The notes beneath the pieces are model-generated. The model had not been told where the DNA came from. It saw only the letters and a program-made list of their open reading frames with translations, and ran no database searches. A DNA stretch of 44,282 bases from Ruminococcus sp. GTDB lineage: Bacteria; Bacillota; Clostridia; Oscillospirales; Ruminococcaceae. The position numbers and the translations under genes are program-made. This document shows, one piece after another, positions 8,132 through 15,540 of the stretch. The DNA lies in NCBI GenBank assembly GCA_024697705.1, contig JAILFF010000030.1:1-44282 (forward strand). The letters are read 5' to 3'. The number at the start of each line of letters is the position of its first letter. Position 1 is the stretch's first letter.

Positions 8132-8199
8132 AATATATGTGTGTAAGTCGGACACGCCCGGGCGGGTCTGTTTTTTGACGCTTTAAGCCGCATATATTG
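8132..8199 (+). promoter_or_regulatory. Structured leader with an attenuator-like hairpin
   Basis: A G/C-rich hairpin pairs 8150-8159 with 8160-8169 (GGACACGCCC/GGGCGGGTCT, one mismatch and one G-U), followed by TTTTTT at 8171-8176: a terminator inside the leader. Outside it, AATATATG near 8132-8140 can pair with CATATATT near 8191-8198, enclosing the hairpin. This suggests transcription attenuation before the coiled-coil and hydrogenase genes. No known riboswitch class was recognised. Confidence 0.55.
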
Positions 8200-8239
8200 C
8201 CTTTCACTTAATAAAAAATTTTGAGGGAGGATACCGTCA

Positions 8240-9370
8240 ATGGCTGAAAGCAGGTTTATCAGAACAGTTACCTACGGGGGATTTGACAGGAACGATGTAA
8301 ATAAAAGACTGGAGTATCTTTACGGTCAGCTTTACGAGCTGAAAAACGAGCTGCGCGAGGCAAAGCGCATCGCCGATGAGTTCCGTAAGGGTTCTTCGGA
8401 GGAAAAGGCTCACGAAAGCGTGCTTGCCGTCGAAAGAACAAAGCTTACCGACGAGCTCGTGCAGAACGAAAAGCTTACCGCCAAATTAAAGACTGCCGAA
8501 GAGGACGCAAAGGCTCTTGAGGATCAGATCGCGGGGATCAAAAAAGAAAATCAGGCTTTGAGAGACGAGCTTAAAAGAGCGATGGACAGACTCGCGGCAT
8601 TTGAGGCAGGCACCGACGCCGCGGCTCTCAGCACCGTTTTCATAGAGGCGCAGAAGTCGGCAAATCTTATCATCGAAAACGCCCGTAAGGAGGCTGAGGA
8701 AAAGACCGCCGACGCCCAAAAGCTCGCGGAGGATACCGTGGCTGAGGCTAACAACTCCGCAAAACAGATAGTTTTCAACGCCGAAAAGGAAGCGGCTCAG
8801 ATCACCGCCGAAGCAAAGAATCATTCCGAAGAGATGAAGGCGGCTTCGGGCAACTTAAGAGCCGTGCTTATAAAGGATATCGAAAAGATGCAGTCCGATG
8901 TGGACAGGCTCAAGGGCATTTTCGCCGAGCTTGAAAAGAACGGTCTCGCGGGTCTTGCCGACTCCGAGCAGGTTCTCGGAAGCGCCCGCGGAAAGCTTAC
9001 GGAGGGCGGCGTTCCCGTATTCAAGAATCCCGACGTATCCGACGCCGAGATCCCCGCCGAGCCCGAATACGAGCAGGTAAATACCGATTACCGTCAGAAC
9101 GTTGACAAGGAAGCCGAAAAGAAGAAGCTGGAAGAACTTGAAAAGCTCCGGGCTATGGCGGCTTCTATCGGCGGCGGCAAGCCCAAGGAGGACAAGAGCG
9201 CCGCAAAGGCGGCTGCCGATCTTGAAGAGCTCACCAAAATGGCGGCTTCTCTCGACGAAAATGCCGATAAGCCTGCCGAAGCTCCCGAGCCCGCACCTGC
9301 CGAGGAAAAGCCCGCGTCGGGCGGCGTGAGCCTTGAAGAGCTTATGAAGCAGGCTGCTTCGCTGAAATAA
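8240..9370 (+). CDS. DivIVA-like coiled-coil protein with a disordered, motif-repeating C-terminus
   Basis: A 376-residue protein without membrane segments. The N-terminus RTVTYGGFDRNDVNKRLEYL resembles the DivIVA/GpsB membrane-targeting motif (conserved GF-x-x-x-x-V pattern). A long coiled coil follows (about 25-115 and 130-240), rich in Ala, Glu and Lys. After residue 255 the chain is low-complexity and acidic, with three copies of one short motif: LEELEKLRAMAASIG (about 303-317), LEELTKMAASLDE (about 335-347) and LEELMKQAASLK at the extreme C-terminus. GGGAGGA lies upstream of the ATG. The hydrogenase-like gene follows after 49 nt, so they form an operon. DivIVA proteins organise poles and septa; a scaffold for the neighbouring sensor is an inference. 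Confidence 0.7.
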   Translation: MAESRFIRTVTYGGFDRNDVNKRLEYLYGQLYELKNELREAKRIADEFRKGSSEEKAHESVLAVERTKLTDELVQNEKLTAKLKTAEEDAKALEDQIAGIKKENQALRDELKRAMDRLAAFEAGTDAAALSTVFIEAQKSANLIIENARKEAEEKTADAQKLAEDTVAEANNSAKQIVFNAEKEAAQITAEAKNHSEEMKAASGNLRAVLIKDIEKMQSDVDRLKGIFAELEKNGLAGLADSEQVLGSARGKLTEGGVPVFKNPDVSDAEIPAEPEYEQVNTDYRQNVDKEAEKKKLEELEKLRAMAASIGGGKPKEDKSAAKAAADLEELTKMAASLDENADKPAEAPEPAPAEEKPASGGVSLEELMKQAASLK

Positions 9371-9419
9371 AATATCCTGCTTTTCATACGAATTTAGTTA
9401 ATAAGGAGTTGTTAAATAT

Positions 9420-11105
9420 ATGAGTGAACTGATAATCGTCAGACCCGACAAATGCGTGGGCTGCAACAGCTGCGTCAGAGCCTGTCCATGTCCCGAAGCG
9501 AATACTACCAAGATGCTTGAGGACGGAAGACACATCACGACGGTCAATAATGATAAGTGCATTGCCTGCGGTGCGTGCGTAAAGGCTTGCAACCACGGCG
9601 CAAGAGATTATCTTGACGATACCGACGCCGCTATGTCGAGGATAATGAAGGGCGAAAAGCTCGTTATCCTTGCCACACCTTCGATCAAAGCCGTTTATCC
9701 CACAAGATGGAAGAATATTCTCGAATGGTTCAGGAAGAAGGGCTGCATAATCTACGACGTATCGCTGGGCGCGGATATCTGCACCTGGGCGCACCTCAGA
9801 GCTATCGAGAACAAGAAGGTACCGAACATCATCACCCAGCCCTGCGCCGCGATAGTTAAGTACATAGAAAGCTATCAGCCCAAGCTGCTGACGAACCTTT
9901 CGCCGATACACAGCCCTATCGCCTGCGCCTGCGTTTTCATCAGAAAGTATCAGAAGCGCACTCAGCCCATAGCCGTGCTTTCTCCCTGCATTGCGAAGAA
10001 AAACGAGTTTATGGACACGGGCGTTGCGGATTTCAACGTTACCTTCAAGAAGCTCAACGAGTATTTTGACAGAAACGATATAAGGATCGCCTCGCACGCC
10101 GATAACGAATTTGAATATGATTTCGAGGATATTCAGGGTCAGCTGGGCGGCGTTTATCCCCGTCCGGGCGGACTTCGTGACAATCTGTGGCAGCACGACC
10201 CCGATATAAACATCACCACCTCCGAGGGCGTTCACAAGGTTTATCCCGAGCTTGATATGTACGCTCAGATGCCCGAATTCAAGCACCCCGAGGTATTCGA
10301 CGTTCTTTCCTGCGAATTCGGATGTAACATCGGTCCCGGCACGGGCACAACGCAGACGGCTTTCGACGTTATGGCTTCGATGCGTCAGTACGAGAACAAC
10401 GCCAAGAGCCGCCGCAAGACCACGGGCTTCCGCGGCAACGGCGAAGACAAGCTTTTCAAGAGGTTCGACGACGAGCTTAAGCTCAACGACTTTATGAGAA
10501 ACTACAAGCCCGCCAAGCAGACTCCTCTGCCGACCGAGCAGCAGCTTGAAGGCGTTTACGAGACTATGGGTATGCATACCGAGCAGGACCGCAATTACAA
10601 TTGTCACGCCTGCGGCTACAAGAGCTGCCGCGACATGGCTATCGCAATTTACCGCGGTCTGAACACGCCCGACAACTGTATCGTTCACGCGAAATCGGTA
10701 CTCGTGGCGAAGCACAGCGCACTTGCCACTCAGCATGAAAAGCTGGCGGAGATCACGAACGAATGTCTGTCGCTGTCCGACACTCTTAAGAGCGGCGTAG
10801 ATCAGATCATGACGAACATGACGACGATCGGTGAATCCACAAAGGCGACGAGCGAGAGAGCGGGAGTAGTAAACAACCTGCTGAAGAACGTTGTTACCTT
10901 CTGCAACAGCAACTCGACGATGGACGCGCCCACGGTAAAGCAGCTTGTAAGTATTCTGGAGACGACGATCAGTGCGTTCAGTGCGCTTGACGACAACGTT
11001 AACACGACGAACGAAAGCTCAAACATCATCAACAAGTCGATCAGCGAGATCACCGAGCTTGTTGACAAGATCAATGCAGAGCTTCACAAGACCACCGAGG
11101 TTTAA
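9420..11105 (+). CDS. Sensory-type [FeFe]-hydrogenase-like protein with a helical C-terminal signalling region
   Basis: A 561-residue protein. Two [4Fe-4S] ferredoxin clusters (C12, C15, C18 with C22/C24; C47, C50, C53, C57) lead into an H-cluster domain. Its motifs are TQPCAAIVKY (C142), LSPCIAKKNEF (C190) and SCEFGCNIGPG (C298, C302), so all four H-cluster cysteines are present. The proton-relay Cys that precedes C142 in catalytic hydrogenases is Pro, as in sensory (HydS/group C-like) enzymes. A further Fe-S motif follows (C395, C398, C403, C420). HydS proteins usually then have a PAS domain; here residues 430-561 are a Ser/Thr-rich amphipathic helix resembling a chemoreceptor signalling region. 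Co-transcribed with the DivIVA-like gene. Likely an H2 or redox sensor, not a bulk H2 producer. No HydEFG maturation genes are nearby. Confidence 0.82.
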   Translation: MSELIIVRPDKCVGCNSCVRACPCPEANTTKMLEDGRHITTVNNDKCIACGACVKACNHGARDYLDDTDAAMSRIMKGEKLVILATPSIKAVYPTRWKNILEWFRKKGCIIYDVSLGADICTWAHLRAIENKKVPNIITQPCAAIVKYIESYQPKLLTNLSPIHSPIACACVFIRKYQKRTQPIAVLSPCIAKKNEFMDTGVADFNVTFKKLNEYFDRNDIRIASHADNEFEYDFEDIQGQLGGVYPRPGGLRDNLWQHDPDINITTSEGVHKVYPELDMYAQMPEFKHPEVFDVLSCEFGCNIGPGTGTTQTAFDVMASMRQYENNAKSRRKTTGFRGNGEDKLFKRFDDELKLNDFMRNYKPAKQTPLPTEQQLEGVYETMGMHTEQDRNYNCHACGYKSCRDMAIAIYRGLNTPDNCIVHAKSVLVAKHSALATQHEKLAEITNECLSLSDTLKSGVDQIMTNMTTIGESTKATSERAGVVNNLLKNVVTFCNSNSTMDAPTVKQLVSILETTISAFSALDDNVNTTNESSNIINKSISEITELVDKINAELHKTTEV

Positions 11106-11151
11106 TAAAGATCGCAACATACCATTTTTTCACCTCACTTTTCTAAAGCGG

Positions 11152-11183
11152 AGCCCGCAGGCTGTAATAGTCTGCGGGCTTTC
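11152..11183 (+). terminator. Hairpin terminator after the hydrogenase-like gene
   Basis: AGCCCGCAG (11152-11160) pairs with CTGCGGGCT (11172-11180). The T-tract is poor (TTCGC), so termination may be partial. Confidence 0.55.
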
Positions 11184-11210
11184 GCTATCGCTTTCCGAAC
11201 AATTATATCA

Positions 11211-11239
11211 TTGACAAACCTCGGTATTTTTGATATAAT
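11211..11239 (+). promoter_or_regulatory. Promoter of the membrane spermidine-synthase-like gene
   Basis: TTGACA at 11211-11216 and TATAAT at 11234-11239, spacer 17 nt; 31 nt upstream of the start codon. Confidence 0.87.
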
Positions 11240-11270
11240 ATATCTGCAATTTGTTTTCGGAGTGTGACTT

Positions 11271-12875
11271 ATGGAAGATAAAACCAAACGGCAGTCGGGC
11301 GTTCTTAATAGAAAATGGTACCTGTACCTCACCGAATTTTTCGCGGGAATGTCCGTTATGGCTGTCGAACTCGGCGCAAGTCGCCTGCTGGCACCCTATT
11401 TCAGCTCGTCGCAGATAGTCTGGACTATCATCATCGGGACGATAATGATAGCAATGGCGCTCGGCAATATCTACGGCGGACGCAGCGCCGATAAAGACCC
11501 CGATCCCGATAGGCTTTATAACAGACTGCTCGTTTCGGCGGTGTGGACGGCGGCTATCCCCGTGCTCGGCAAGCTCGTGATACTGCTCGTGTCGGGACTG
11601 CTCGTGTTTACCGTCAGCACGAATTTTCTGATATGGGCGGCGTTTCTGTCATGTATGCTGATATTCGTTTACCCGCTGTTCCTGCTCGGGACGTGTACGC
11701 CGTCGCTTGTGAAATACGCCGTCGGCAGCCTCGATGACAGCGGTAAGACGGTCGGGCTGCTGAACGCCTCGAACACTATCGGAAGCATTATCGGCACGTT
11801 TGTTCCGACGTTCCTTTCGATACCCGCGTTCGGCACGGCGGTGACGTTTCTTATCTTTTCGGGAATACTGCTGCTGCTTGCGGCGGTGTATTTCGTTTCC
11901 TGCAAGCGGAAGATCGTAAGGGTGTGCGTGTGTACGGTGCTGTTCGTGCTGTGCTGCGTTTTCGGCACTCGGGCGGGCTTTGCTTTCTGGGAAAAGGGGC
12001 TGACCTACGAGGGCGAGAGCGTTTACAATTACTTGCAGGTGAAGGAGGACGACAAGCGGACTATCCTCTCGACGAACGTGCTTTTCGGCGTGCAGTCGGT
12101 GGCGATGAAGGGCGGCGGGCTTTCGGGGCTTTACTACGATACAGCGCTGGCAGCACCCATGATGACGGGCTCGCCCGAGGGCTCGGAGATACTCGTGCTC
12201 GGCATGGGCTCGGGGACCTACGCCACGGAATGTGCGGAGTTTATCGACGGCGTGACTGTCGAGGGCGTGGAGATCGACGAGAAGATAACATCGCTTGCGA
12301 GGGAGTATTTCGGTCTGCCCGAGAGCGTGAAGGTCACGACCTACGACGGCAGGGCGTTTCTGAACGTTTCCGAAAAGAAATACGATGTCATTATGGTCGA
12401 TGCTTATCAGGACATCACGATACCGTTTCAGATGTCGAGCGTGGAGTTTTTCCGCCTTGTGAGGGAGCATCTGAACGAAAACGGCGTGATGGTCGTTAAT
12501 ATGAACATGAAATCCGACCGTGCGGGCAGCGTGAACGACAGGCTTATCGACACGATAGCGGCGGTTTTTCCCGAGATATATACGGTCGATGTTACTCGTT
12601 CGACCAACCGCGAGCTGTTCGCGTCGTGTTCGCCCGAGATGTGCGAACGGCTGAAAGCGTGTGCGGATAATTTGCAGAACGAGCAGCTGAAATATGTTAT
12701 GCTTGATGTTTATGAGCGGCTTGAAAGGCGTACCGCGACGGGCGAGCCGCTGACCGATGATAAAGCGCCTGTGGAGCTGTTAGGTATGCAGGTCATTGAC
12801 GATCTTATCGGGGAAGAACTGGGATATTATAGGGAGCTTGTGCAGGAAGAGGGCATAATCGCATTGTTAGAATAA
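11271..12875 (+). CDS. Fused membrane protein with spermidine-synthase-like (SAM-fold) domain
   Basis: A 534-residue protein in two parts. Residues about 15-235 hold six or seven hydrophobic helices, starting YLTEFFAGMSVMAVELGASRLL, a hallmark of membrane proteins fused to spermidine-synthase-like domains. Residues about 240-500 form a Rossmann methyltransferase-like fold with VLGMGSGTYATECA (motif I), VEGVEIDEKI, YDGRAFLN and VDAYQDITIPFQMSS. The last motif is where true spermidine synthase has its catalytic Asp (D-S-x-D-P); here it reads DAYQD, so polyamine synthesis is uncertain. The ribosome site CGGAGTG is weak. It has its own promoter. Related proteins are common in bacteria and poorly characterised; a reaction cannot be assigned. 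Confidence 0.75.
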   Translation: MEDKTKRQSGVLNRKWYLYLTEFFAGMSVMAVELGASRLLAPYFSSSQIVWTIIIGTIMIAMALGNIYGGRSADKDPDPDRLYNRLLVSAVWTAAIPVLGKLVILLVSGLLVFTVSTNFLIWAAFLSCMLIFVYPLFLLGTCTPSLVKYAVGSLDDSGKTVGLLNASNTIGSIIGTFVPTFLSIPAFGTAVTFLIFSGILLLLAAVYFVSCKRKIVRVCVCTVLFVLCCVFGTRAGFAFWEKGLTYEGESVYNYLQVKEDDKRTILSTNVLFGVQSVAMKGGGLSGLYYDTALAAPMMTGSPEGSEILVLGMGSGTYATECAEFIDGVTVEGVEIDEKITSLAREYFGLPESVKVTTYDGRAFLNVSEKKYDVIMVDAYQDITIPFQMSSVEFFRLVREHLNENGVMVVNMNMKSDRAGSVNDRLIDTIAAVFPEIYTVDVTRSTNRELFASCSPEMCERLKACADNLQNEQLKYVMLDVYERLERRTATGEPLTDDKAPVELLGMQVIDDLIGEELGYYRELVQEEGIIALLE

Positions 12876-12911
12876 AACAGAAAGAGCGCAGCGATTTTCG
12901 CAAATTAATTG

Positions 12912-12945
12912 TGCAAATGGGCGCACAGGCAGGTGCGCCCTTACA
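12912..12945. repeat. GGGCGCAC palindromic repeat
   Basis: GGGCGCAC and GTGCGCCC flank a short loop at about 12918-12939, followed by a TTACA end. The same type of GGGCGCAC-GTGCGCCC palindrome occurs inside the element at 31730-31906. Confidence 0.6.
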
Positions 12946-12988
12946 TGATTATCGGATAAATTTCAAAATAGACATAAGGAGAATAGTT

Positions 12989-13549
12989 ATGAACGAAACA
13001 GGGATATTCAATCTCGATGAAGAGCTGACGGCAAAGCTTGGTCTCCCCGCCGACGCGCTTATCACGCCCGATGAGCTGCAGCGCGTCTGCGTGAGATACG
13101 TTGATTTCGACGGCAGGGAGCAGACGGGAAGTCTTGTCTGCGCGGAAAAGGCGGCAGACTCCCTCGCGGAGATATTCGCCGAGCTGTTCAACGCGCACTA
13201 CCCGATAGAGAAGATACGCTTCGCTCACGAGTACGGCGGCGACGACGATCTCATCATGGCTGATAACGTTACCTCCTGCTTCAATTATCGGTTCGTCGCC
13301 AATACGCAGACGCTTTCGCTGCACGCCCGCGGACTTGCGATTGACATCAATCCGCTTTATAATCCTTATATCCAAAATGGTGTCGTGATGCCCGCGAACG
13401 CCGCGCCCTACGCCGACCGCAAGGCTGATTTTCCTCACAAGATCACTCACCGCGACCTTTGCTTTAAGCTGTTTAAGAAGCACGGCTGGCGCTGGGGCGG
13501 CGACTGGCGGCATGATAAGGATTATCAGCATTTTTATCTCGATAAGTGA
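12989..13549 (+). CDS. M15-family metallopeptidase (D-Ala-D-Ala carboxypeptidase-like)
   Basis: A 186-residue zinc peptidase of the M15 family (VanY/L-alanyl-D-glutamate peptidase fold), which cuts peptidoglycan cross-link peptides. Zinc and catalytic residues are visible: SLHARGLAIDINP contains H112 and D119, and DYQHF contains H181; GWRWGGDW (about 166-173) is the usual family signature before the last His. I chose the ATG at 12989 because AAGGAGA lies 6 nt upstream; the longer frame would start inside the preceding palindromic repeat. There is no signal peptide, so it may be cytoplasmic and act on recycled muropeptides, or leave the cell by lysis. No phage genes are nearby. Confidence 0.87.
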   Translation: MNETGIFNLDEELTAKLGLPADALITPDELQRVCVRYVDFDGREQTGSLVCAEKAADSLAEIFAELFNAHYPIEKIRFAHEYGGDDDLIMADNVTSCFNYRFVANTQTLSLHARGLAIDINPLYNPYIQNGVVMPANAAPYADRKADFPHKITHRDLCFKLFKKHGWRWGGDWRHDKDYQHFYLDK

Positions 13550-13640
13550 TCCGTGCGGCGGCTTCGTAAAATACAGATGTATGATACAGTCAAAATGCAC
13601 GGGGCTCTTTGTTGCATTTTGCTAAAAATATTAATGCCTA

Positions 13641-13669
13641 TTGACAAAACGATGTAAATATGATAAAAT
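13641..13669 (+). promoter_or_regulatory. Promoter of the Panacea-domain gene
   Basis: TTGACA at 13641-13646 and TAAAAT at 13664-13669, spacer 17 nt, with AAGGAGAG then following before the ATG at 13702. Confidence 0.85.
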
Positions 13670-13701
13670 ATTAATATCCGATAGCAAAGGAGAGAGTGCC
13701 T

Positions 13702-14148
13702 ATGGCTGATGCAGTACACCGAAAATATGATGTTTTAAGGCTCAGTGAGTTTATCATAAAATATTATAACGACAATAATAAGCGGATAACCCGTCTGCGT
13801 CTTCAGGAGATATTGTACTTCATGCAGGCTTATTTTCTTCTGCAAACCGATAACGTGTGCTTTATTGATAATATCGAGGCGCATATCGAGGGTCCCGTCG
13901 TTCAGGCGGTCAATAACAAGTACCGCGAAGCGGGTATCGACCCGCTGTATGTGTCGAAGGGATATGTCCGTCCCGACTTCACCGAAGCCGATATCGAGCT
14001 TATCCGCGAGGTGCTGAATTTCACCTACGACTGGAGCAACACGATGATGACGAATCTTATCCATGACCAAAGACCTTTCCGCACTGCGCGTGATTCGCAC
14101 AGTAAGGTCATCCAGCCCGATAAGCTGAAAAAATATTTTTCCAAATGA
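13702..14148 (+). CDS. Panacea-domain (SocA/GepA-like, DUF4065) protein, orphan antitoxin-like
   Basis: A 148-residue protein matching the Panacea/SocA-like fold: the N-terminal LSEFIIKYYNDNNKRITRLRLQEILYF helix pair, the AYFLLQ stretch, the central IEAHIEGPVV motif (usually EAWxxGPV), and a C-terminal region with LIHDQRPF (usually LTHxxxPW). Panacea domains neutralise diverse toxins in toxin-antitoxin pairs. Start: AAGGAGAG precedes the ATG at 13702; a GTG two codons earlier is possible. The gene stands alone between its own promoter and terminator. Neither neighbour looks like a toxin, so it may be solitary, act on a toxin elsewhere, or have another role. Confidence 0.8.
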   Translation: MADAVHRKYDVLRLSEFIIKYYNDNNKRITRLRLQEILYFMQAYFLLQTDNVCFIDNIEAHIEGPVVQAVNNKYREAGIDPLYVSKGYVRPDFTEADIELIREVLNFTYDWSNTMMTNLIHDQRPFRTARDSHSKVIQPDKLKKYFSK

Positions 14149-14161
14149 TCTATGAAAATTC

Positions 14162-14191
14162 TCCCGGACGATATTTGTCCGGGATCTTTTT
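14162..14191 (+). terminator. Terminator of the Panacea-domain gene
   Basis: TCCCGGAC (14162-14169) pairs with GTCCGGGA (14177-14184), followed by TCTTTTTG. Confidence 0.9.
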
Positions 14192-14210
14192 GTTATAAGC
14201 ATTTATACAT

Positions 14211-14251
14211 AAAAAGCGCGCTCCGCAGGCTGCCCTGCGAAGCGCTATTTT
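14211..14251 (-). terminator. Terminator of the GGDEF/binding-protein operon (possibly bidirectional)
   Basis: AGCGC-GCTCCGCAGG pairs with CCTGCGA-AGCGCT across 14215-14246 with a small bulge. A runs at 14211-14215 give TTTTT on the minus strand, and TTTTT follows on the plus strand too. Confidence 0.8.
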
Positions 14252-14286
14252 TGTGGATATTAAAAAATGGAGATCATTGTCCTTTA

Positions 14287-15525
14287 TCAGATACCCATTA
14301 CCTGGAGTACCATGTTTCCGCCGTTTCTCTTTGCGTCGCGGAGTACGTTGTCGAGCTTTACAAGCAGCGCCGAAACGGTCATGCAGTCGCCCGGCAGATA
14401 GTGATAGGTGCTGCCCGAAGCGGTAAGCTGAACGTTAAGGTTAGCCACGGTGTACCACTCGGCGAGGGTCTGGATAACGTGCTCGGCGATACGAGCCGCC
14501 TGCATATCGGAGACCTCTCTGTTGAATACGAAGCAGAATTCGTTACCTGTGATGTTGTAGATATCGGCGTCGTTGCTGTAATCAGCCTTAAGACGCTCGG
14601 CTACCATTGCGAGATATTCGTCGCCGAAGTCGTAGCCGTACATATCGTTGATGCTGCGGAAGTTATCAAGGTCGAACACCGCAATGTTGAACTGGTCGCC
14701 CTCAAGTCGCGGCGTAAGGTCGTTATCAAGCGCATAGCGGTTCTTCAGACCGGTAAGAATGTTGGTGTAAGCCATTTCGTTGGCTTTTTCCTTGGTGTGC
14801 TTGAACTTTCTTGTCGCAGCTTCGATCTCGGCAGCCTGTTTTGCAAGAGCCTCGCGGTTTCTCTTACTGATCCTTGCGATGATGAATATAATGATCTCAC
14901 CGGCTATGGTAACAGCGATAATTATATATACGGAGATCATGAATGTACGTTGGATATTTGCTATTCTTTCATTGGCGTACCTTTCCGAAAGCTCCATCGT
15001 AACCGAGAACATCTCGATAGCGGTGGTCTGGAGCGGGTGGATCTCCTGAACGTAGGTGTTACGTCTTACGTCAACGGTGGAGTCGCCGCCGATAAATTCG
15101 GAAAGCATCAAGTCAACTCGCTCTCTGTAAGCGTCGATGAACGCCTTGGCGTGCTTGTAACGGTGTGTTTCGGCTTCGGACTTTTCGGTTGCTTCGTAAG
15201 CGTTAAGCTCGTTCGTGATGTTATCAAAAGAAGCGTGAATATCGTTGATGGTATTGGTAGGGTCAGAAGACGCGGTACCGGCAACGAGCATCAGCAGGTT
15301 GGTGTTGGTGGTAAGAAGCTCGTTGTTTACGTTTGAAACGTTTTTGATCGAGTTGATAGATCCGTCATAAGCTACTTTTGTACGGTCAAAGCCCTGGAAC
15401 ATGATGACAATGAATACCGTAGAGAATACGGCAAGTACGATAGCCGCAAATATATATATCCTGTTGGGGTTGTTCTGATTCGCCTCAGCAGCAGCGTCGG
15501 ATATGTTCTTTTTCTTTTTAGCCAT
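14287..15525 (-). CDS. Membrane protein with extracellular four-helix-like sensor and degenerate GGDEF domain
   Basis: A 412-residue signalling protein. Transmembrane helices at about 23-43 and 195-217 bracket a mostly helical extracellular domain, as in chemoreceptor-like sensors. A coiled linker (220-250) leads to a GGDEF fold: TNILTGLKNRYALDND, FDLDNFRSINDMYGYDFGDEYL and the signature at 326-330, which reads TGNEF instead of GGDEF. Losing the first Gly and the Asp probably abolishes diguanylate cyclase activity, so it may bind GTP or c-di-GMP or act as a dimerised partner. It lies 15 nt after the sugar-binding lipoprotein gene and is co-transcribed with it. The natural inference is that the lipoprotein presents its ligand to this receptor. 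Confidence 0.83.
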   Translation of the reverse strand: MAKKKKNISDAAAEANQNNPNRIYIFAAIVLAVFSTVFIVIMFQGFDRTKVAYDGSINSIKNVSNVNNELLTTNTNLLMLVAGTASSDPTNTINDIHASFDNITNELNAYEATEKSEAETHRYKHAKAFIDAYRERVDLMLSEFIGGDSTVDVRRNTYVQEIHPLQTTAIEMFSVTMELSERYANERIANIQRTFMISVYIIIAVTIAGEIIIFIIARISKRNREALAKQAAEIEAATRKFKHTKEKANEMAYTNILTGLKNRYALDNDLTPRLEGDQFNIAVFDLDNFRSINDMYGYDFGDEYLAMVAERLKADYSNDADIYNITGNEFCFVFNREVSDMQAARIAEHVIQTLAEWYTVANLNVQLTASGSTYHYLPGDCMTVSALLVKLDNVLRDAKRNGGNMVLQVMGI

Positions 15526-15540
15526 TATTACCGCACCTCC

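Noticed and set aside
12989..14148. Phage remnant (endolysin-like M15 peptidase plus Panacea protein)
   Set aside because: No holin, structural, integrase or att-like sequences are nearby, and each gene looks independently regulated.
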